In this document: positions 50,174-59,187 of the stretch, piece by piece
Numbering within the stretch: position 1 is the first letter of the stretch
Layout of the letters: every line of letters begins with the position of its first letter
NCBI GenBank assembly: GCA_003164785.1
Contig: PLUE01000064.1
Coordinates: 46,065-110,064, forward strand
Origin: Gammaproteobacteria bacterium
GTDB lineage: Bacteria > Pseudomonadota > Gammaproteobacteria > Steroidobacterales > Steroidobacteraceae
DNA length: 64,000 nucleotides
Reading direction: 5' to 3'
The notes under the pieces: generated by a model
Told to the model about the DNA's origin: nothing
What the model saw: only the letters and a program-made list of their open reading frames with translations
Database searches by the model: none
Translations under genes and position numbers: made by a program

Positions 50174-51115
50174 TTGAAAGGCATTCTCGTGCCCTGTGTT
50201 TGCGCGCTGGTCGTCGGTTCTTGGAGCTCCCGACTGCGCGCCGAGGTTCCCACTCCCTTGAGCATCGGCTACACGAACACCAGCAGCTTCACCGGGCTTT
50301 TCATCGCGCGGGATCGCGGTCTGTTCGCGAAACGCGGATTGAACGTCAACCTGGTGCTGGTCGCGCTCAATTCGACCATGCCCTCGGCATTGATTGGCGG
50401 AAGCATTCAGATCGGCGGCACGACGCCCCCGGTGTTCCTACGGGCCCAGGCTGGTGGCCTCGATGTGGTCGTCGTTGCGGGGGGTGCCGTCAATGATGTA
50501 CGCAATAAAACGGGTGCCGGTGTCGTCGCACGCATCGGTTCAGGTATCAACACGGCGAAAGACTTCGAGGGCAAGCGGGTCGGCGTGCCTGGGCTCGGCG
50601 CCTATATGGATGTGCTGTTCCATCGTTGGCTCAAGGAGCACGGCGCGGACGACAAGAAGGTTCGCTTCGTCGAAGTGCCACTCGCGCAGAGCGTCGATAT
50701 TCTGCGTTCGGGCAACGTCGATGCAATGCTTGTCGGTGAACCCTTCTTCAGTCGCGTCATCGGCACCCATGCCGGATACTTAGTGGCTCCTTACTTCACG
50801 GAAATGCCGGATGGTCTTTTTGCGATCTATTTTACGGCCGCTCGCCCCTGGGCGGCAGCGCACCGCAAGGAACTCGCTGCGTTTCGCGATGCCTTGAGCG
50901 ATGCGAATGCGGTGCTCGTCGAGCAACCCGAGGCTGCGCGTGAGATCGTCGCGCGGGCGACTCACTTGCCCGCCGATGTGGTGACGAACATGGTGTTACC
51001 GACGCTGACCCTCAATGTGTCGCCTGGCGATGTGAATTACTGGGCGGAGACGCTGCTTGCCCAGGGGATGATTCGCTCAATTCCGGATCCCTCATCACTG
51101 TTGATGCAACCATGA
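50174..51115 (+). CDS. ABC-transporter substrate-binding protein, NMT1/SsuA-like
   Basis: A 313-residue binding protein paralogous to 38158-39111: PLSIGYTNTSSFTGLFIARD, LNVNLVLVALNSTMPSALIG and FEGKRVGVPGLGAYMDVLFH. It has a signal peptide (VPCVCALVVGSWSSRLRAE). The TTG at 50174, with GGCGGGGGAAC before it, is the most likely start. It overlaps the ATPase gene by ATGA, making a complete importer: binding protein, ATPase and two permeases. The ligand is unknown; aromatic acids or sulfonates are typical. Confidence 0.85.
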   Translation: MKGILVPCVCALVVGSWSSRLRAEVPTPLSIGYTNTSSFTGLFIARDRGLFAKRGLNVNLVLVALNSTMPSALIGGSIQIGGTTPPVFLRAQAGGLDVVVVAGGAVNDVRNKTGAGVVARIGSGINTAKDFEGKRVGVPGLGAYMDVLFHRWLKEHGADDKKVRFVEVPLAQSVDILRSGNVDAMLVGEPFFSRVIGTHAGYLVAPYFTEMPDGLFAIYFTAARPWAAAHRKELAAFRDALSDANAVLVEQPEAAREIVARATHLPADVVTNMVLPTLTLNVSPGDVNYWAETLLAQGMIRSIPDPSSLLMQP

Positions 51116-51927
51116 ACCGTAAACCGTTGACGATCGTAGAGCCGTTTTCGCCGGACGCTGTCCCGCCGGAAGCATTGATCCGTTTCGATCAAGTGTCGCT
51201 TCGGCTCGGCGGTCGCGTGATACTCGAAGGTGTCGACTTCGAGATGAGGCCAGCTGAATTCGTGTGTGTTGTCGGCCCCTCAGGCTGCGGTAAGACGACG
51301 TTGCTACGCTTGATCGCAGGCCTATTACGTGCCGACGCGGGGACCGTGACCTACCGAGGCAAGCCTGTTACCGAACCGGCTCGGGACATCGCCTTGATTT
51401 TCCAGGATTACAGCAAGGCGCTGCTACCGTGGCGTACCGCCGCCGGCAACGTGTCGCTCGCGCTCGAGGCCATGCGCACGCCGAAGGCAGAGCGTGCGCG
51501 TCGGGTCACGGAATTGCTCACAAAAGTGGGCCTCGCGCAGCATGCCGACAAGTATCCGACGCAACTTTCCGGTGGGATGCAGCAAAGGCTGCAGATTGCG
51601 CGCTGTCTCGCGCAGAACCCGGCCGTGCTCCTGATGGACGAGCCGTTCGGCGCGCTCGATGCGATGACGCGGCAGACGCTGCAGGACGAAGTCCTGCGCC
51701 TCGCCGAGGCAGGCGGCGCCTGCGTCTTCTTCGTGACGCATGACCTCGAGGAGGCGATTTACCTCGGCGACCGGGTGATCGCGCTGCGACCGAATCCGGG
51801 ACGTGTCGCGCAAATCTTCGACGTCCGTCTGCCGCGGCCGCGCAATCAGCTGACGACGCGCGAAGACCCCGAATTCCTCAGGCTGCGTCGAAGTTTGTTC
51901 GATTTCGTGCAGGAGATAGAGCATTGA
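51112..51927 (+). CDS. ABC-transporter ATPase, SsuB/TauB-like
   Basis: A 271-residue nucleotide-binding subunit with Walker A GPSGCGKTT, Q-loop LIFQDYSKALLPW, signature LSGGMQQRLQIARCLA, Walker B VLLMDEPFGALD and switch histidine VTHD. Sequence type is the nitrate/sulfonate/taurine group. Start ATG 51112 overlaps the binding-protein stop, and the end overlaps the next gene (TTGA). Confidence 0.93.
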   Translation: MNRKPLTIVEPFSPDAVPPEALIRFDQVSLRLGGRVILEGVDFEMRPAEFVCVVGPSGCGKTTLLRLIAGLLRADAGTVTYRGKPVTEPARDIALIFQDYSKALLPWRTAAGNVSLALEAMRTPKAERARRVTELLTKVGLAQHADKYPTQLSGGMQQRLQIARCLAQNPAVLLMDEPFGALDAMTRQTLQDEVLRLAEAGGACVFFVTHDLEEAIYLGDRVIALRPNPGRVAQIFDVRLPRPRNQLTTREDPEFLRLRRSLFDFVQEIEH

Positions 51928-52676
51928 AGTGGAAAGGGATCATCGTGCCGCTCGCGCTCGTGGTGATCGCGCAAGCTGGGGCGGTGATTTACGGCATCCA
52001 CAGTGATTCGTTGGCATCGCCCTGGCAAATTCTTCGCGCCGCCCTAACGCTGCTCACGGACGGAACGCTCTGGGCGATGATGCGTCAGACGTTGCTCGCC
52101 GCGCTTGCGGGACTCCTGCTGGGGGGAGGTGCGGGATTGGCGTGTGCAATCGTATTAGGCCTCAGCCCAAGCTTGTCGCGTTTGTTTCGATATCCCATCG
52201 AAGTGTTTCGGCCGATCCCGTCGATCGCGATTCTACCCATCTTCCTGATGATCTACGGCTTTGGCTATCGCATGGAAATCGCGATCATTGCATTCGCGTG
52301 CTTCTGGCCCAACCTCATCATCGGGCAGGCCGCGGTCGCAGGAGTCGAGCCGCGGCTCTTGGAAGTCAGTCGCGTACTCGGTTTGGGTTTTGGCGCCCGC
52401 GTGGCGAAAATCGTAATCCCCGCGGCCCTACCGCGTCTGTTCCTTGCCTTTCGACTCGCTGCGGCCGTCGCGCTGATCGTCGCGGTGACGGTGGAGATCG
52501 CCATGAATCCGCAGGGCATGGGCTATGAATTGATGTCAGCGCAGAGCTCTCTGCGGCCGGACGCGATGTTCGCGATCCTTCTGTACATTGGACTCCTGGG
52601 CTGGTCGCTGAATGCGATGCTACTGTTTGCACAACATCGTCTGTTCGGCGTCGCTGCAGCGGCTCCCCCCACATGA
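51924..52676 (+). CDS. ABC-transporter permease, SsuC/TauC-like (first)
   Basis: A 250-residue membrane protein with six helices and the EAA loop near residues 135-165 (AAVAGVEPRLLEVSRVLGLG). Start is TTG 51924, overlapping the ATPase stop. With the second permease it would form a heterodimeric channel. The presence of two different permeases is less common in this subfamily, which often uses a homodimer. Confidence 0.9.
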   Translation: MKWKGIIVPLALVVIAQAGAVIYGIHSDSLASPWQILRAALTLLTDGTLWAMMRQTLLAALAGLLLGGGAGLACAIVLGLSPSLSRLFRYPIEVFRPIPSIAILPIFLMIYGFGYRMEIAIIAFACFWPNLIIGQAAVAGVEPRLLEVSRVLGLGFGARVAKIVIPAALPRLFLAFRLAAAVALIVAVTVEIAMNPQGMGYELMSAQSSLRPDAMFAILLYIGLLGWSLNAMLLFAQHRLFGVAAAAPPT

Positions 52677-53437
52677 GCCGCGCGCAGCGAATCGCTTGGA
52701 CGCTCGCGAGCATTGGGGTGGGGCTTGCGATGATTGCAGTGTGGCAGTTCATCGCGTGGAAGAAATTGGTATCGCCGGTGTTCCTGCCGGGGCCCGTGCA
52801 AACCTGGCGGGCGCTCTTCGACGGCTTTAGTCAGGGTCAGCTTGGCGAGCAAACGCTCGAAACTCTGCAGCGCATGGTGTTGGGCTGGGTCCTCGCGTCC
52901 TTGTTGGGCATGGGGTTGGGCGCGTTGATCGGCTCTTCGCGCGCGGCGCGTAACTATCTCGGACCGACTCTGGAGTTCATGCGGCCGCTGCCCGCGTCGG
53001 CCATGTTGCCCGTGGGCATTGCATTTTTTGGTCTCACGAAGTCCATGGTGATCGGCGTGATCGCCTTTGGCAGTATTTGGCCAATGCTGTTGGCGACGAT
53101 CCATGGTTTTGCCGCCGTCGAGCCCAGGCTGGTCGAGGTAGGGCGTATGTATCACTTATCGCGAATTGAATTCGTTCTCAAAGTTGCCTTCCCGAATGCA
53201 ATGCCCGATATCCTTGCAGCGATGCGGCTTGGGCTCATCACTGCGTTGATCCTGTCCGTGGTCGGCGAGATTCTGGCATTTCAAGGCGGCTTGGGATCGC
53301 ACATTCTCGAAGCGTCGCGTGCTTACCAGTCGCCTGACCTGTTTGCCGGCGTGATCGTGCTGGGTCTGATCGGCCTGGTGAGTAACCTGTTGCTGTCCGT
53401 GTTGGAGGACACCTTGCTACGTTGGCGCAGAACATGA
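52673..53437 (+). CDS. ABC-transporter permease, SsuC/TauC-like (second)
   Basis: A 254-residue permease paralogous to the preceding one: EAA-loop FAAVEPRLVEVGRMYHLSRI, and AMRLGLITALILSVVGEILA near the end. It overlaps the first permease by ATGA and the SMP-30 gene by ATGA. The coupling places lactone hydrolysis in the same transcript as uptake. Confidence 0.9.
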   Translation: MSRAQRIAWTLASIGVGLAMIAVWQFIAWKKLVSPVFLPGPVQTWRALFDGFSQGQLGEQTLETLQRMVLGWVLASLLGMGLGALIGSSRAARNYLGPTLEFMRPLPASAMLPVGIAFFGLTKSMVIGVIAFGSIWPMLLATIHGFAAVEPRLVEVGRMYHLSRIEFVLKVAFPNAMPDILAAMRLGLITALILSVVGEILAFQGGLGSHILEASRAYQSPDLFAGVIVLGLIGLVSNLLLSVLEDTLLRWRRT

Positions 53438-54357
53438 GTACGGATACGATTTCACCCGACTATGAAGTCCATGATCCGCGCTTTGCGGGGCTCATCGTCC
53501 GCCATGCCAATCTGGAGCGGCTTGCGACGGGCTGCCGGTGGAGCGAGGGTCCCGCGTATTTTCCGGCAGGCCGGTACCTCGTGTGGTCGGATATACCGAA
53601 CGATCGCATGATGCGCTGGGACGAAACGGATGGATCGATATCCGTGTTTCGGCAGTCGAGTCAGCATGCCAACGGCAATACCATTGATCGCCAGGGTCGT
53701 CTCGTCACCTGTGAGCAGGCCACGCGTCGCGTCACGCGCACCGAGCACGATGGTTCAATCAGCGTGCTCGCCGACACCTATGGCGGAAAGCTGCTCAATT
53801 CGCCGAACGATGTCGTGGTCTGTTCCGACGATGCGGTTTGGTTCACGGACCCCACCTACGGCATCGATTCGGACTACGAGGGATATCGTGCGGAATCGGC
53901 GATCGGCGCATGCCACGTTTACCGGCTTGATCCGGTCAACGGAACCGTATCGGCGGTGGTCACCGATCGCGTACGTCCCAACGGACTCGCATTCTCTCCT
54001 GATGAATCGATTCTCTATGTGTCGGATACCGGCGCATCGCACGTTCCGGGATTGCCGGCCACACTGACCGCCTACACAGTCGCGCCGGAGAAGCAATCGG
54101 TGAGCGAACCACGCACATTCGCAACCTGCCCCGAGGGCATGTTCGATGGCTTTCGTTGCGACGCCGCCGGCAATGTCTGGACCTCGGCCGGTCGCAGGGT
54201 ACTGTGCTATGCGCCGGACGGAGCGCTCATCGGTGCAATCCCGATCGGCGAGCAGGTTGGGAATCTCTGTTTCGGGTCATTGCGCCGCAACCGCTTGTTC
54301 ATTTGCGCTCAGACTTCGGTGTATTCTCTTTACGTCAAGGCACGCGCCGCCGTCTGA
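53434..54357 (+). CDS. SMP-30/gluconolactonase-family lactonase
   Basis: A 307-residue six-bladed propeller: CRWSEGPAYFPAGRYLVWSD (metal glutamate), GNTIDRQGRLVTCEQATRRV, LNSPNDVVVCSDDAVWFTDP (metal asparagine and aspartate) and PNGLAFSPDESILYVSDTGA (further ligand). These are the metal-ligand positions of gluconolactonases. Without a signal peptide it is cytoplasmic. It would open a sugar lactone to the aldonate that feeds the dehydratases nearby. ATG 53434 overlaps the permease stop. Confidence 0.88.
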   Translation: MSTDTISPDYEVHDPRFAGLIVRHANLERLATGCRWSEGPAYFPAGRYLVWSDIPNDRMMRWDETDGSISVFRQSSQHANGNTIDRQGRLVTCEQATRRVTRTEHDGSISVLADTYGGKLLNSPNDVVVCSDDAVWFTDPTYGIDSDYEGYRAESAIGACHVYRLDPVNGTVSAVVTDRVRPNGLAFSPDESILYVSDTGASHVPGLPATLTAYTVAPEKQSVSEPRTFATCPEGMFDGFRCDAAGNVWTSAGRRVLCYAPDGALIGAIPIGEQVGNLCFGSLRRNRLFICAQTSVYSLYVKARAAV

Positions 54358-54391
54358 TCGTCGAACCCGCGGCCGCCTGCGCTCCGCGGCA

Positions 54392-55027
54392 TCACGGGAA
54401 TGGTTTCGGCAGTGGTTTCAGCAGCGGCACAGTCCCCGGATTCAGGGCGGTGCGATTGACGTTCATCATGATGGCGATGGTTTGGTAATACCCCAACAAG
54501 CCTACCAGGTCGACGACGGCGCGATCACCGTAACGGCTTTGGAACTTTGCGTAATGGGTGTCGCTGATTTGATTGAACTTGAACAAGTCGACGACGAAGT
54601 CATAGGCGATGCGTTCGTCGTCCGTGAGATGCGCTGGTCGTCGTCCTGCCCCGATCGCGTCCACGTCCTCTTGGGCGATGCCCACTTTGATCGCATTTGT
54701 GTAATGGACGCGCCACTCGAACTGTTGCATGGTTTGGCGTGCAAGCAAGAGCACGGTGAGTTCGTAGATTGGTTTGTCCAGAGTCGACGTGTAATAGATG
54801 GTTTCGCCGAGGCGTTCAGCCGTGTACGCGAGCTGAGGACTTCGCAACATCGGCATCAATGGCGAGAACATCTCGGTGCGTGGACCTTTGGCCACTTCGG
54901 CGATGACGTTGCGCTGCTCCTCGGTGTATTGGTCCGGTGTGATGGGTGCGAGCCGCTCCTGTGCGTTCGCCGTGGCGCAGATGGCAAGTGCCGGCAATAG
55001 CCAGCCGAGAAGTTGCTTTATGATCAT
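54392..55027 (-). CDS. Carboxymuconolactone-decarboxylase-like (AhpD-fold) secreted protein
   Basis: A 211-residue protein with a signal peptide (LLGWLLPALAICATANA) and an AhpD-like helical domain: IYELTVLLLARQTMQQFEWR then VHYTNAIKVGI, and YGDRAVVDLVGLLGYYQTIA. The CxxC pair of AhpD peroxidases is absent, so it is closer to carboxymuconolactone decarboxylase-like proteins of unknown reaction. ATG 55027 is placed at the signal peptide; longer in-frame starts reach into the intergenic region. It diverges from the SGNH gene. Confidence 0.78.
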   Translation of the reverse strand: MIIKQLLGWLLPALAICATANAQERLAPITPDQYTEEQRNVIAEVAKGPRTEMFSPLMPMLRSPQLAYTAERLGETIYYTSTLDKPIYELTVLLLARQTMQQFEWRVHYTNAIKVGIAQEDVDAIGAGRRPAHLTDDERIAYDFVVDLFKFNQISDTHYAKFQSRYGDRAVVDLVGLLGYYQTIAIMMNVNRTALNPGTVPLLKPLPKPFP

Positions 55028-55171
55028 GGAGTGCTCGCTGCGAGATTGTATTCGACTACATCGGTAACGCCGCACTGAGGCGTTTACAGACAAAATATTC
55101 CCCAGACGCCGGCGTCGCTTCCATGCTATCAAACGAGGCCTCGAGATCGTCACCAGTACAGCGGACTCCTC

Positions 55172-56488
55172 ATGCGATTGGCCTACGTGATTTTCCTGCT
55201 TGCGGTCGGCACAGAGACATTCGCAGCGAGCGGTGAGCATTGGGTCACGACTTGGGCTAATCCGCAACCGACCATTCCCACACGCTTTCCGCCACTGCCC
55301 GCGGCATCACCGGCCGGAAAGCCGCGATCGGGGCCTAATGCCTTGACGCTCGTCATCGACGCTAAAGGGTTTCATGATCAAACCGTACGCATGGTGGTGC
55401 ACACGAGCATTGGCGGCCGCCGATTGCGTATCCGCTTGTCGAATCCCTACGGGGCGCTCCCGGTCAAGATCGGTGCGGCCCGGATTGCGTTGCGCAGCGA
55501 GGGTTCTGCCACCGTCCCAGGGACCGATCGGGCGGTGTTGTTCAACGGTAAGACGAGCTGCACGCTGGGTCCCGGGGTGATCCTGCTCAGTGACCCGATC
55601 GATATGGGGGTGGGTCCGCAGACCGATCTTGCGGTGAGTCTTTATTTTCCCGGCGACACGGGGCCGCCAGCCGCGCGCAATGGGTTGCACACAACCTATA
55701 TTTCGCGTTCCGGCGACGCCACGGCAGCGTCTAAGATCGACGATGGACTGACCACGCCGATCTGGTATTGGTTGACCGCCGTCGATGTGCTCGCGCCTGC
55801 GGATACCGCTGCGATCATCGCGTTCGGCGACTCGATCACAGAGGGTTGGCGTTCCACCGACGATGCGAACCGTTCTTACCCTGCTGACTTGAGCAGACGA
55901 CTGGTGCAAACGAGCAGTGCGCCGCCGATTGCAGTGGCAAACCTTGGCCTCGGCGGCAACCGCGTCCTGCATGATGGTACCGGTGCGAGCGCATTGGCAC
56001 GGTTCGACCGAGACGTTTTGGGGCAGGCAGGCGTCACCTGGCTGCTGTTGCTCGAAGGCGTGAACGATGTCGGGCATATCGATCAGGAGCCGGTGACGGC
56101 CGATGATGTGATCGGCGGCTTGAAACAGATCATTGAACGCGCGCATACGCAAGGGATCAAGGTCATGGTCGGAACCCTTACGCCCTATGCGGGCGCCGCC
56201 TATGCAAGTGCGGCCGGCGAAGCGATTCGTCAATCCGTGAATGCCTGGATCCGTACGACCAACCTGGTCGATGCGACAGTGGATTTCGATGCCGCCACTC
56301 GGGATCCCGCCGATGCCACGCGGCTTAGACCCGAGTTCGATCCCGGAGATCATCTGCATCCCAATGACGCCGGTTACGCGGCGATGGCCGATGCCATCGA
56401 ACTTCGGGTGTTCCGGAATCCTGTCCGTTCAAAGCAGCATCAGAATTCCGGACGCAAGGGTCAACGCAAGCACGAGGTTCTCGAATAG
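55172..56488 (+). CDS. Secreted SGNH/GDSL-type esterase
   Basis: A 438-residue secreted hydrolase. Signal peptide LAYVIFLLAVGTETFAA; N-terminal beta-sandwich (GFHDQTVRMVVHTSIGGRRL); then the SGNH domain with block I FGDSITEGW near residue 222, block II glycine in LGLGGNRVLHD, block III LLEGVNDVGH and block V DHLHPNDAGYAAM (aspartate and histidine). Such proteins deacetylate or de-esterify plant glycans or phenolic esters. The end overlaps the convergent TauE gene by 60 nt. Confidence 0.87.
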   Translation: MRLAYVIFLLAVGTETFAASGEHWVTTWANPQPTIPTRFPPLPAASPAGKPRSGPNALTLVIDAKGFHDQTVRMVVHTSIGGRRLRIRLSNPYGALPVKIGAARIALRSEGSATVPGTDRAVLFNGKTSCTLGPGVILLSDPIDMGVGPQTDLAVSLYFPGDTGPPAARNGLHTTYISRSGDATAASKIDDGLTTPIWYWLTAVDVLAPADTAAIIAFGDSITEGWRSTDDANRSYPADLSRRLVQTSSAPPIAVANLGLGGNRVLHDGTGASALARFDRDVLGQAGVTWLLLLEGVNDVGHIDQEPVTADDVIGGLKQIIERAHTQGIKVMVGTLTPYAGAAYASAAGEAIRQSVNAWIRTTNLVDATVDFDAATRDPADATRLRPEFDPGDHLHPNDAGYAAMADAIELRVFRNPVRSKQHQNSGRKGQRKHEVLE

Positions 56489-57190
56489 GTTCTGATTGAC
56501 CAATGTGAGCAACCAACGACCGGCAATGGCCCCCAACAGCACTACCGGTAGCAACTCGATATTCAGTGCGAGGCTGGACGGCGTCACAAGACCCAAGTTT
56601 GCAATGAACGGCAGCTTGAACAGATTGATCAGCAAAAAAAATACAGCCGACGTACCCACATACTGAAGCTTCGGCAGGCGCATCGAGACCAAATAGATCG
56701 CCATGACCGGGCCGGCGGCGTTGGCTATCAGGGTGATGATGCCGGCGAGAATTCCGGCGCTCACAGTGAGTGCGGGATGTAGCCGATCGGATACTGTTCC
56801 GTTGTGCGTTTGGTGGAAGCGTTGCCAGTAGCTCATGCATGCGAGCGCCACGATGATGAGTCCAACCAAAACGCGCGACTCGTGATCCGAAATGCGGCTG
56901 AGCGCACCATAACCCAGGACGACCCCAAGAGCCGCCGCGGGAATCAGTCGCCAGAGGTGTCGCCATTGCGCGTGTGCGCGATAGGTGGCCACTGCAACGA
57001 TGTCACCGAAGATCAAGAGCGGCAGCACGGCCCCCGTGGACTCTTTGCTGCTCGAAAATACGGTGGCAAACAGGCCGACGAAGATCAATCCGAGGCCGCT
57101 AATGCCGGTCTTGGAGACACCCACGAGGAAAGCGCCCAGAATGGCTAGCGCCCATTGCCAGTGGGTGAAAAAGATCGCGTGCGACATCAA
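56429..57190 (-). CDS. TauE/SafE-family anion permease
   Basis: A 253-residue membrane protein with seven or eight helices: FLVGVSKTGISGLGLIFVGL near the start is the conserved first-half motif, and TLIANAAGPVMAIYLV marks the repeat in the second half. Members export sulfoacetate, sulfite or organic anions. It stands alone on the minus strand; the 177 nt upstream (57191-57367) show nothing recognisable. Confidence 0.85.
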   Translation of the reverse strand: MMSHAIFFTHWQWALAILGAFLVGVSKTGISGLGLIFVGLFATVFSSSKESTGAVLPLLIFGDIVAVATYRAHAQWRHLWRLIPAAALGVVLGYGALSRISDHESRVLVGLIIVALACMSYWQRFHQTHNGTVSDRLHPALTVSAGILAGIITLIANAAGPVMAIYLVSMRLPKLQYVGTSAVFFLLINLFKLPFIANLGLVTPSSLALNIELLPVVLLGAIAGRWLLTLVNQNLFENLVLALTLASGILMLL

Positions 57191-57367
57191 GGGAAACGCA
57201 GGAGTGATTCAGTGCTGCGGCGACACGAGGCCGGCGGAGCGTGTGGTGCAGTCTTCACAATGAGTAAACGCCGGGCAGTGACCTAGGGCGACAAAGCAGC
57301 GGGGCTCGGAATGTCGACTATGGTGCACCAAAGGCCATCGGTTTGGCGTCGCTGGGCGAATGCCCGC

Positions 57368-58003
57368 TCATGCTGATACCCGAGTCTGTGGGTGAATCTC
57401 GACGGTGATGTGCGATAGGCCGTTGAACCGCCGCAGAATCGAATGATAAAAGGCGGGGTTTCGTTGTGCTGTCCCGGTTATCACCGAGACCACCGCGGCG
57501 AGATCCAAGCTATGAATGATTGGGGCTCCGGAATCTCGGTCGTGGACTGTAGGAAATCGCTCAATCATCGCGAGAACGACGGCGCTCGTAAATTGATGTG
57601 TATTTATTGTTTCGACGTCGTTTTCATCATTGAAGCGGACTTTCAGTTGGCGATAGTTAGAATTAAGCGTCGACCGCGCATTCCTGTCGATGGACGAGTT
57701 AATGATGCTGTTGATGTACCGGGAGCGACCAAGGGTCGGGTGCAGACGCGTCGGGTCGACAAAGAGACAGTTGACGGGTTTACCGAGCGGCGTCTGCCGT
57801 TTCCAGGCAAAGCGGAACCAGTCGATTGTGTACAGCTCGAACGGAACGGTGAGCACGTTGCCCGCTTTGACGAATGCCTCGTAGTAAGGAACCAGCTCTG
57901 GATCGAAGTACATCCTGAGCGACAGGCCCTCGGAGTCCGCTTTCTCGCTGTTGTTGTCGCCGCGCAGTTCTGGGTTGCCTTCAACGTAGGCTTCGATGAG
58001 CAA
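57368..58003 (-). CDS. Unknown protein, probably 5'-truncated
   Basis: A 211-residue product is counted from the first in-frame ATG (58003). The frame stays open upstream and encodes HRELGAYISGNHAQTSLPEL before a proline-rich stretch made by a run of eight C residues (58064-58071 on the other strand) and a stop near 58101. No start codon is available there, so the true 5' end may have been cut off. I do not recognise the family: FDPELVPYYEAFVKAGNVLT, LYTIDWFRFAWKRQTPLGK and NTHQFTSAVVLAMIERF look like a real folded protein. Base composition is lower in GC than the catabolic genes. It sits between the catabolic region and a tRNA remnant, as island cargo would. Confidence 0.5.
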   Translation of the reverse strand: MLIEAYVEGNPELRGDNNSEKADSEGLSLRMYFDPELVPYYEAFVKAGNVLTVPFELYTIDWFRFAWKRQTPLGKPVNCLFVDPTRLHPTLGRSRYINSIINSSIDRNARSTLNSNYRQLKVRFNDENDVETINTHQFTSAVVLAMIERFPTVHDRDSGAPIIHSLDLAAVVSVITGTAQRNPAFYHSILRRFNGLSHITVEIHPQTRVSA

Positions 58004-58250
58004 TTCGGGGAGCGACGTCTGCGCGTGGTTGCCGCTAATGTAGGCGCCAAGCTCACGATGAAACGGGGGGGCTAGGTCTCGTTAAAGTGCCCGCACAGGG
58101 TTAGTCGGTCGGCGTTTAAATTATGGTCCACGAATGGTCCAAAAAGCGCTTCCGCGAGCGTCCGCCAGCCGTCGGCGCTCGCCGCTTGCTTCCGCGCAAG
58201 CTCCTGTTTAAGCTGCAAATCGAGCGAATAGACCTGTACACGAAGTAGCC
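58004..58250. other. Intergenic region before the tRNA fragment
   Basis: No convincing gene was seen. The C-run at 58064-58071 and the open frame leading into the truncated gene fill the left part. The right part can be read on the minus strand as an ORF, but that frame runs through the tRNA remnant and is treated as accidental. Confidence 0.4.
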
Positions 58251-58304
58251 AGTGTCGGACTGAAAGTCCGCGTGTCGGGGGTTCAATTCCCTCCCTGACC
58301 ACCA
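58251..58304 (+). other. 3' half of tRNA-Phe(GAA), candidate attachment site
   Basis: The anticodon arm is visible as CGGA-CTGAAAG-TCCG (58256-58270) with anticodon GAA. A variable loop follows, then the T-arm GGGGG-TTCAATT-CCCTC, the acceptor 3' strand CCTGACC, and ACCA ending at 58304. The matching 5' acceptor strand and D-arm are not present upstream, so this is not a complete gene. A 3' tRNA end left alone is what remains at the far border of an element integrated into a tRNA gene. Confidence 0.72.
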
Positions 58305-58538
58305 TTCGCACAAGTTATTGATTTTATTAAAGTTCCATAGATTCGTCGGGGAATCGAAATGCGCTTCTCGCTATCTATCGGGAGGCTAACGCCTTGATTT
58401 AATGGAAGCTGCCGGCGGCAATTGGGGTCGATTTCGGGCTATGTCGGGGGCAACTTCATGCACTCGGCTTATATTCAGTGCGAGGCCAGTTGCGGTATCC
58501 CGAGCGTATCGGTTGGTGAGTTTGCGAATGCCCGATTT

Positions 58539-58554
58539 GGGTATTATCATACCC
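58539..58554 (+). promoter_or_regulatory. Operator-like palindrome at the MNT/HEPN locus
   Basis: GGGTAT-TATC-ATACCC is a perfect 6-bp inverted repeat with a 4-nt spacer, ending 3 nt before ATG 58558. TATTAT and TATCAT inside it could act as a -10 box on a near-leaderless transcript. A site in this position suggests autoregulation by the HTH protein encoded next. Confidence 0.55.
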
Positions 58555-58557
58555 AGA

Positions 58558-59187
58558 ATGGGTTCTGAAAATAGTAAATACAGTATTCGTCCTGCGGCGG
58601 TGTCCGGGGTCGCCGACGCCCTTTTCTCGAAAGTGCAGCAACGAGTGTTGGCTATATTGTTCGGCAATCATTCCCGAAGTTTCTATGCCAACGAACTGAT
58701 CGCCTTGGCCGGCTCAGGCTCGGGAGCGGTTCAGCGAGAACTCTCGCAGCTTGCCGCAGCAGGGTTGGTGACCGTCAGTCGAATCGGCAATCAAAAGCAT
58801 TATCAAGCCAATGCAGCCGCTCCCGTCTTTGAGGAACTACGAGGTCTGGTGTTGAAGACGTCAGGCCTCGTCGATGTCTTGCGATCCGCCCTTGCGCCGC
58901 TGGCCGGGCAAGTAAAACTCGCGTTCGTATTTGGCTCCGTCGCAAAGGCCACGGACACCGTGACCAGTGATATCGATCTTTTGGTCGTCAGTGACACGCT
59001 GGCCTACGGCGAACTCTTTGCGGCCCTCGAGCCGGCCACGAATCGCTTGCAACGAACCGTCAACCCAACGATGTATTCGAAGAGCGAAATCGACAGCCGA
59101 GTGCGCGCGGGAAATCCATTCATCAAGCGCGTCCTCGCGCAACCCAAATTGTGGGTTATCGGAGAAGTTGATGGCCTCGTCGCTTGA
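58558..59187 (+). CDS. HTH-nucleotidyltransferase (MNT-domain) protein, antitoxin-like
   Basis: A 209-residue two-domain protein. An ArsR/MarR-type winged helix (QQRVLAILFGNHSRSFYANE then LIALAGSGSGAVQRELSQL) is followed by a minimal nucleotidyltransferase domain with LAFVFGSVAKATDTVTSDID, then LLVVSDTL, giving the GS...DxD active site. Such proteins pair with HEPN proteins, where the MNT member inactivates the HEPN RNase by nucleotidylation. The downstream HEPN gene overlaps by 17 nt but is broken. ATG 58558 lies beside the palindrome; ATG 58528 is an alternative. Confidence 0.82.
   Translation: MGSENSKYSIRPAAVSGVADALFSKVQQRVLAILFGNHSRSFYANELIALAGSGSGAVQRELSQLAAAGLVTVSRIGNQKHYQANAAAPVFEELRGLVLKTSGLVDVLRSALAPLAGQVKLAFVFGSVAKATDTVTSDIDLLVVSDTLAYGELFAALEPATNRLQRTVNPTMYSKSEIDSRVRAGNPFIKRVLAQPKLWVIGEVDGLVA

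Noticed and set aside
57443..58075. A 210-codon plus-strand frame opposite the truncated unknown gene
   Set aside because: The minus-strand product looks like a folded protein, whereas this frame is full of irregular Val/Arg runs and has no ribosome-binding site.
58072..58313. Minus-strand frames containing REGIEPPTRGLSV and GRELNPRHADFQSD
   Set aside because: These strings are the well-known accidental translations of the complementary strand of tRNA 3' ends; they come from the tRNA-Phe remnant and are not genes.
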